Shown: piece after piece, positions 60,096 to 64,000 of the stretch
Layout: each line of letters starts with the position of its first letter
How positions within the stretch are numbered: the stretch's first letter is position 1
NCBI GenBank assembly: GCA_965221135.1
Contig: CBDCRZ010000064.1
Span: forward strand, 35,723 to 99,722
Direction: 5' to 3'
DNA length: 64,000 nucleotides
Origin: Sansalvadorimonas sp965221135
Lineage (GTDB): Bacteria > Pseudomonadota > Gammaproteobacteria > Pseudomonadales > Endozoicomonadaceae
Program-made: the position numbers and the translations under genes
Notes under the pieces: model-generated
Told to the model about the DNA's origin: nothing
What the model saw: only the letters and a program-made list of their open reading frames with translations
Databases searched by the model: none

Positions 60096-60575
60096 TCACT
60101 CCACCCAGTTAATCACATGCTCTTCCCAGTCTTCTTCTGGAACACGTGTATCAGGAATTACCCGGTCTTTGACCGAGATGCCAGCCAGATGCACGGTCCC
60201 TGTAGTACCAGACACCAGCGGGTGCCATTCAGGCAGGTCTTTGCCTTCCGAGATCAGGCGGTAAGCGCAGGTGTTAGGTAGCCAGAAAAACTCTGGTACA
60301 TCCTCAGGTTTCAGCCAGACACAGTTTGGCACCTTCGTATTACGGGTTTCGTAGATGGTGCAGCGGCAGTTCTCTTGTTCCAGATAGTGGCAAACCAGTT
60401 CGGTGTAGTACACATCATCGGTCTCCTCATCCTGAAGTTTCTGCAGACAGCAGCGGGCGCAGCCGTCGCAGAGAGATTCCCACTCGTCCCGGCTCATTTC
60501 TTTCAGGGTTTTCACCTGCCAGAAGGGTTTTTCGGTCGGGGTGGTGGTTTCGGTTACATCTTTGTTCTGGGTCAT
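60096..60575 (-). CDS. ycgN: YcgN-family cysteine cluster protein
   Basis: 159 aa, UPF0260 family. DGCARCCLQKL supplies the C-x2-C-x2-CC cluster near residues 36-43, with further conserved Cys in LVCHYLEQENCRCTIYETR and NTCAYRL. Probably a metal or Fe-S binding protein; its function is unsettled. Together with ycgL and rnd it forms a conserved gammaproteobacterial gene block; 17 nt separate it from ycgL, so they are likely cotranscribed. Confidence 0.93.
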   Translation of the reverse strand: MTQNKDVTETTTPTEKPFWQVKTLKEMSRDEWESLCDGCARCCLQKLQDEETDDVYYTELVCHYLEQENCRCTIYETRNTKVPNCVWLKPEDVPEFFWLPNTCAYRLISEGKDLPEWHPLVSGTTGTVHLAGISVKDRVIPDTRVPEEDWEEHVINWVE

Positions 60576-60592
60576 GCCTGATTTTTCAACAA

Positions 60593-60892
60593 TTACCGGG
60601 GGTCATTAAAGCAGAGAAGTTCATCCGGAAGGGTGATTTTATAATCGTCATCATCTTCCTGGACAGGCATCTGCAGATAGTAGCCCTGGCTCTCGAGCTT
60701 GCTGAGCACTTCAGCGGTGTCGACATTGGCCAGTTGGCGTTCCGGGGTGAGTAGAAAATCCATCACCAGCTCCGGGCTGCCCATCAAGGTGAGCAGTTCC
60801 TCAGGGATGGCGTCCAGACCTTTCAGCTTGTTTACATAAAGGTACAAGCTAGCTTTTTTCGCGGTTTTATAAACAGAGACAATTGTTTTCAT
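60593..60892 (-). CDS. ycgL: YcgL-domain protein
   Basis: 99 aa. MKTIVSVYKTAKKASLYLYV, then FLLTPERQLANVDTAEVL and QGYYLQMP, are the hallmarks of the YcgL family, small cytoplasmic proteins of unknown role found next to ycgN or rnd. It starts 51 nt after the rnd stop. Confidence 0.93.
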   Translation of the reverse strand: MKTIVSVYKTAKKASLYLYVNKLKGLDAIPEELLTLMGSPELVMDFLLTPERQLANVDTAEVLSKLESQGYYLQMPVQEDDDDYKITLPDELLCFNDPR

Positions 60893-60943
60893 GGATGAAT
60901 TCCGCGTTGTTTTCGGTATCTGTTGCTTAATAGGGAACTTCCT

Positions 60944-61357
60944 CTACTGAGGGCGTTCGAAGTTCTGCTGGTTGAGATGTTCCAGCAAGGGGGTAAGCAC
61001 CTGATCCGTTCGCCAGCCTTCGGCCTTCTGCGGGCGGGTAAAGGTGCCGCTGGCCAGCCAGCTGCGCAGCAGGGGGCCGGTCCAGGGTTTGGGCGGTACC
61101 AGTTCCGGGAGGAGTCCCAGTTCGCGGGCACGCTTGCGGCAAAACACTTTAATGGCTTCGACGCAGGGCTGCACTTTTTTCGGCAGCGGGCCAGCCGGGC
61201 GTTCCGGGTAATCTTCTGGCTGGGTGGCTTTGCCTTCGGCGACGTGTTCCAGAATGGACTGGCCAGATTGTCTCAGGGCCTGGGGCTTCATACCGCGAAT
61301 ACGGCGCAGGTCATTCATGGTGTCGGGTTGCAATCGGGCCAGCTCCCACAGTGAAAA
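60944..61357 (-). pseudogene. rnd: Ribonuclease D, 5'-truncated
   Basis: About 138 codons survive, opening with SLWELARLQPDTMNDLRRI, which lies inside the first HRDC domain, and running through the C-terminal helical domain to NQQNFERPQ. RNase D is normally about 370-380 aa; the whole DEDD exonuclease domain is missing, since no continuation occurs beyond about 61357. The cut lies about 110 bp from the repeat-RAP remnant at 61466, so the rearrangement that brought the array here probably destroyed rnd, unless a full copy exists elsewhere. Confidence 0.85.
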
Positions 61358-61465
61358 AAGGGGTTGGAGTCATTTATTGAATGGTATTTATCAAAGCGGA
61401 TCTTCTACAGGAACATACTGGTGCGTAAAAGATTAAATGACACCGTCCCTTTACTCTTTACTCAT
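61358..61465. other. Unassigned junction segment
   Basis: About 108 bp between truncated rnd and the repeat-RAP remnant. It matches neither neighbour, and no inverted ends or target duplication are visible. A + strand frame (ESFIEWYLSKRIFYRN) runs through it into the RAP remnant but has only a TTG start and no ribosome-binding site. Possibly a scar of a lost mobile element. Confidence 0.4.
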
Positions 61466-61597
61466 ATTTCCTATGTTGAGACTGACTCGGTCGCAGGCCT
61501 TGGAACGTTTGTTGATCGGGTGATAAATGCAATGGACGAACAAGAAATGAGTAACCAGTATGAAGGCCTGAGAGTGAATGACTTGCCAGCCTGGTAA
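61466..61597 (+). pseudogene. Copy 16, repeat-RAP 3' remnant
   Basis: Only the last 43 codons of a family member remain (ISYVETDSVAGLGTFVDRV to NDLPAW), with homology starting sharply at 61466 at the final strand of the RAP domain. The stop and spacer that follow are those of the array, showing that a full unit once stood to the left. Confidence 0.9.
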
Positions 61598-61655
61598 GCT
61601 TCCTACCAACCACCTGAACGCCACCATTTCAGGCAATGATTTTTCCTTTCCGGTT

Positions 61656-64000
61656 ATGCTTTTGGAGGATCATGGTCGGTATATGAGGCGGTTTGCTGAT
61701 TGTGTATTCCCTTCTCTTTTTGGCCTGTGCCGTCTTGCCATATATCCCGCCATTGCCTTTACTGCACAGCCTCAACGAACGGGCAAGAGGATGAGATTTA
61801 CCGTGAATATTGGTGCTCACTTTTGCAGGAGAGAATTGTTTTTTATTTGGTTAATGCTACCGCTGTCAGGGGGCGTGATAGAGAAATGCGCAGCAGCAGA
61901 TAAAGATACAAAGAAAAGCTGGGCGGCAATTGTAAAGCCTTCACCTGCTTCCCTGTATCCCGGTCGTACCGGTGTCCGGCCACATGCCTCTCCTGTTCCT
62001 GAATCATCAATGCTTCAGTGGCCGCCTGTATTGACCACATCAAAGACCCATGCCGAAGTCCCTTCACGACAACAGGAATCGTCTGAGGCTACAGTTCGAA
62101 CACATCCAAAAAGAAGACCAGACAGAAAGAGACAATATTACCGCAACCCTTCCGCCGAGCGTTTCGATCAACAGATAGAAGCACTGGCAAACGAAGTGAA
62201 TCGACTCAAAAAGCAACTTCACGGGCCACATCGGGAGAGCCATAAAACCGCGCTTTTAGATCTTGCATTCCAGATGACAGAAAGAGAACCGCACCCGCTG
62301 CGAGCCAGTCCCAAAGCCCTTGCTCTTTTGGCAAATGCGTTTTCAAAACTAGCAAAATATCAAGAAGGCGCCACAGCGTTAGACTGGATAATGAAAGCCG
62401 TGATCCACCGCAGTCAAAAACAGCAGCTAACCAAACAGTGCGGATTTAAAGCCCAAACGCTGGCCATGGTGCTCAATAGCCTGAGTCAGGTGGCGGGTGA
62501 CGACGCCGACACGACCCGGAAGGCGCTGGCCAAAGAGGTGGGAAGCCGTGATTTGACCGACACCAAAGAGTGGTCGGCCCAGCCTCTGGCCATGGTGACC
62601 AATGGCCTGAGCCAGGTGACGGGGGACAACGCCGACACGACCCGGAAGGCGCTGGCCAAAGAAGTGGGGAGGCGTGCCCTTGCCGGAGACCTTAAGTGCT
62701 GGATAGCGCAAGATCTGGCCATGGTGACCAATGGCCTGAGCCAGGTGACGGGGGACGACGCCGACACGACCCGGAAGGCGCTGGCCAAAGAGGTGGGGAG
62801 GCGTGATCTGACCGACACCAAAGAGTGGTCGGCCCAGCCTCTGGCCATGGTGACCAATGGCCTGAGCCCGGTGGCGGGGGACGACGCCGACACGACCCGG
62901 AAGGCGCTGGCCAAAGAGGTGGGGAGGCGTGATTTGACCGACACCAAAGAGTGGTCGGCCCAGCCTCTGGCCATGCTGACCAATGGCCTTAGTCAGGTGG
63001 CGGGGGACGACGCCGACACGACCCGGAAGGCGCTGGCCAAAGAGGTGGGGAAGCGGGCCCTTGCCGGAGACCTTAAGTGCTGGATAGCGCAACATCTGGC
63101 CATGGTGACCAATGGCCTGAGCCAGGTGACGGGGGACGACTCCGACACGACCCGGAGGGCGCTGGCCAAAGAGGTGGGGAGGCGTGATTTGACCAACACC
63201 AAAGAGTGGTCAGCTCAGCATCTGGCCATGGTGACCAATGGCCTGAGCCAGGTGGAGGGTGACGACGCCGACACGACCCGGAAGGCGCTGGCCAAAGAGG
63301 TAGGGAGGCGTGATTTGACTGACCCCAGGGAGTGGTCGGCCCAGCCTCTGGCCATGGTGACCAATGGCCTGAGGCAGGTGGAGGGGGACGACGCCGACAC
63401 GACCCGGAAGGCGCTGGCCAAAGAGGTAGGGAGGCGTGATTTGACTGACCCCAGGGAGTGGTCGGCCCAGCCTCTGGCCATGGTGACCAATGGCCTGAGC
63501 CAGGTGACGGGGGACGACGCCGACACGACCCGGAAGGCGCTGGCCAAAGAAGTGGGGAGGCGTGCCCTTGCCGGAGACCTTAAGTGCTGGATAGCGCAAG
63601 ATCTGGCCATGGTGACCAATGGCCTGAGTCAGGTGGCGGGGGACGACGCCGACACGACCCGGAAGGCGCTGGCCAAAGAGGTGGGGAGGCGTGATTTGAC
63701 TGACCCCAGGGAGTGGTCGGCCCAGTCTCTGGCCATGGTGACTAATGGCCTGAGCCAGGTGACGGGGGACGACGCCGACACGACCCGGAGGGCGCTGGCC
63801 AAAGAGGTGGGAAGCCGTGATTTGACCGACACCAAAGAGTGGTCGGCCCAGCCTCTGGCCATGGTGACCAATGGCCTGAGTCAGGTGGCGGGGGACGACG
63901 CCGATACGACCCGGAAGGCGCTGGCCAAAGAAGTTGGAAGCCGTGATCTGACCGACACCAAAGAGTGGTCGGCCCAGCCTCTGGCCATGGTGACTAATGG
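61656..64000 (+). CDS. Copy 17, repeat-RAP protein, cut by window end
   Basis: Family member with full N-terminus, basic linker, coiled coil and cap repeat; the frame is open for 781 codons to the window edge. Repeats so far are ordered B-A-BB-A-BBB-A-BBB. Unusual variants are GDNAD, GDDSD with TTRRAL, and one KRALAG A repeat. It shows that the family resumes to the right of the integron and backbone segment. Confidence 0.88.
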   Translation, partial: MLLEDHGRYMRRFADCVFPSLFGLCRLAIYPAIAFTAQPQRTGKRMRFTVNIGAHFCRRELFFIWLMLPLSGGVIEKCAAADKDTKKSWAAIVKPSPASLYPGRTGVRPHASPVPESSMLQWPPVLTTSKTHAEVPSRQQESSEATVRTHPKRRPDRKRQYYRNPSAERFDQQIEALANEVNRLKKQLHGPHRESHKTALLDLAFQMTEREPHPLRASPKALALLANAFSKLAKYQEGATALDWIMKAVIHRSQKQQLTKQCGFKAQTLAMVLNSLSQVAGDDADTTRKALAKEVGSRDLTDTKEWSAQPLAMVTNGLSQVTGDNADTTRKALAKEVGRRALAGDLKCWIAQDLAMVTNGLSQVTGDDADTTRKALAKEVGRRDLTDTKEWSAQPLAMVTNGLSPVAGDDADTTRKALAKEVGRRDLTDTKEWSAQPLAMLTNGLSQVAGDDADTTRKALAKEVGKRALAGDLKCWIAQHLAMVTNGLSQVTGDDSDTTRRALAKEVGRRDLTNTKEWSAQHLAMVTNGLSQVEGDDADTTRKALAKEVGRRDLTDPREWSAQPLAMVTNGLRQVEGDDADTTRKALAKEVGRRDLTDPREWSAQPLAMVTNGLSQVTGDDADTTRKALAKEVGRRALAGDLKCWIAQDLAMVTNGLSQVAGDDADTTRKALAKEVGRRDLTDPREWSAQSLAMVTNGLSQVTGDDADTTRRALAKEVGSRDLTDTKEWSAQPLAMVTNGLSQVAGDDADTTRKALAKEVGSRDLTDTKEWSAQPLAMVTN

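Noticed and set aside
61364..61597. 77-codon frame joining the junction segment to the RAP remnant as a new gene
   Set aside because: TTG start without ribosome-binding site; the 3' part is a truncated end of a larger gene.
1..64000. tRNA, rRNA or riboswitch genes
   Set aside because: None recognised by eye on either strand; a covariance-model search would be needed to exclude small RNAs.

Overview
The window looks like a host-associated gammaproteobacterium. The rnd-ycgL-ycgN block at 60.1-61.4 kb is a standard gammaproteobacterial neighbourhood. The mix of many IS elements, eukaryote-like effector genes and repeat proteins with RAP domains would suit an Endozoicomonas-like symbiont or a relative of Coxiella/Legionella. 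That placement is inference; no rRNA or marker gene is present.

Region 1 (1-48,430) is a head-to-tail array of 15 near-identical genes, spaced about 2-4 kb apart and all on the + strand. Each encodes an N-terminal hydrophobic region, a basic linker, a short coiled coil, a run of 42/43-residue helical repeats (DUF1601/OPR-like), a FAST-kinase-like helical module and a C-terminal RAP domain. The copies share nearly identical ends and differ mainly in number and order of two repeat types, here called A (43 aa, ALAGDLKCW) and B (42 aa, DLTDTKEW). Full internal repeats range from 1 to 17. Ten copies are intact, two carry one frameshift (copies 3 and 4), one has two frameshifts and a nonsense codon (copy 9), one is split by an IS66-family element and also frameshifted (copy 10), and copy 1 is cut by the window edge.

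Region 2 (48,431-57,830) is an integron cassette array. Nine attC-like sites are visible, eight in one orientation and one inverted at the distal end beside an IS91-family remnant and an IS4-family element. Cassette genes mostly run on the - strand, away from the integrase. They include a TcdA/TcdB-like glycosyltransferase, a RING-like zinc-finger protein, two proteins with HEPN-type R-x4-H motifs, an ABM-like monooxygenase and, reversed and next to attI, a eukaryotic-type protein kinase.

Region 3 (58,596-60,062) holds the attI region, a LexA box, intI on the + strand and a terminator. Region 4 (60,096-61,357) is chromosomal backbone: ycgN, ycgL and a 5'-truncated rnd. Region 5 (61,466-64,000) returns to the repeat-RAP family with a 132-bp 3' remnant and a further copy running off the window.

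The overall picture is two gene-diversification devices side by side. One is a tandem array of modular, presumably nucleic-acid-binding repeat proteins that reshuffle repeats. The other is an SOS-regulated integron that appears to carry effector-like and defence-like cassettes.
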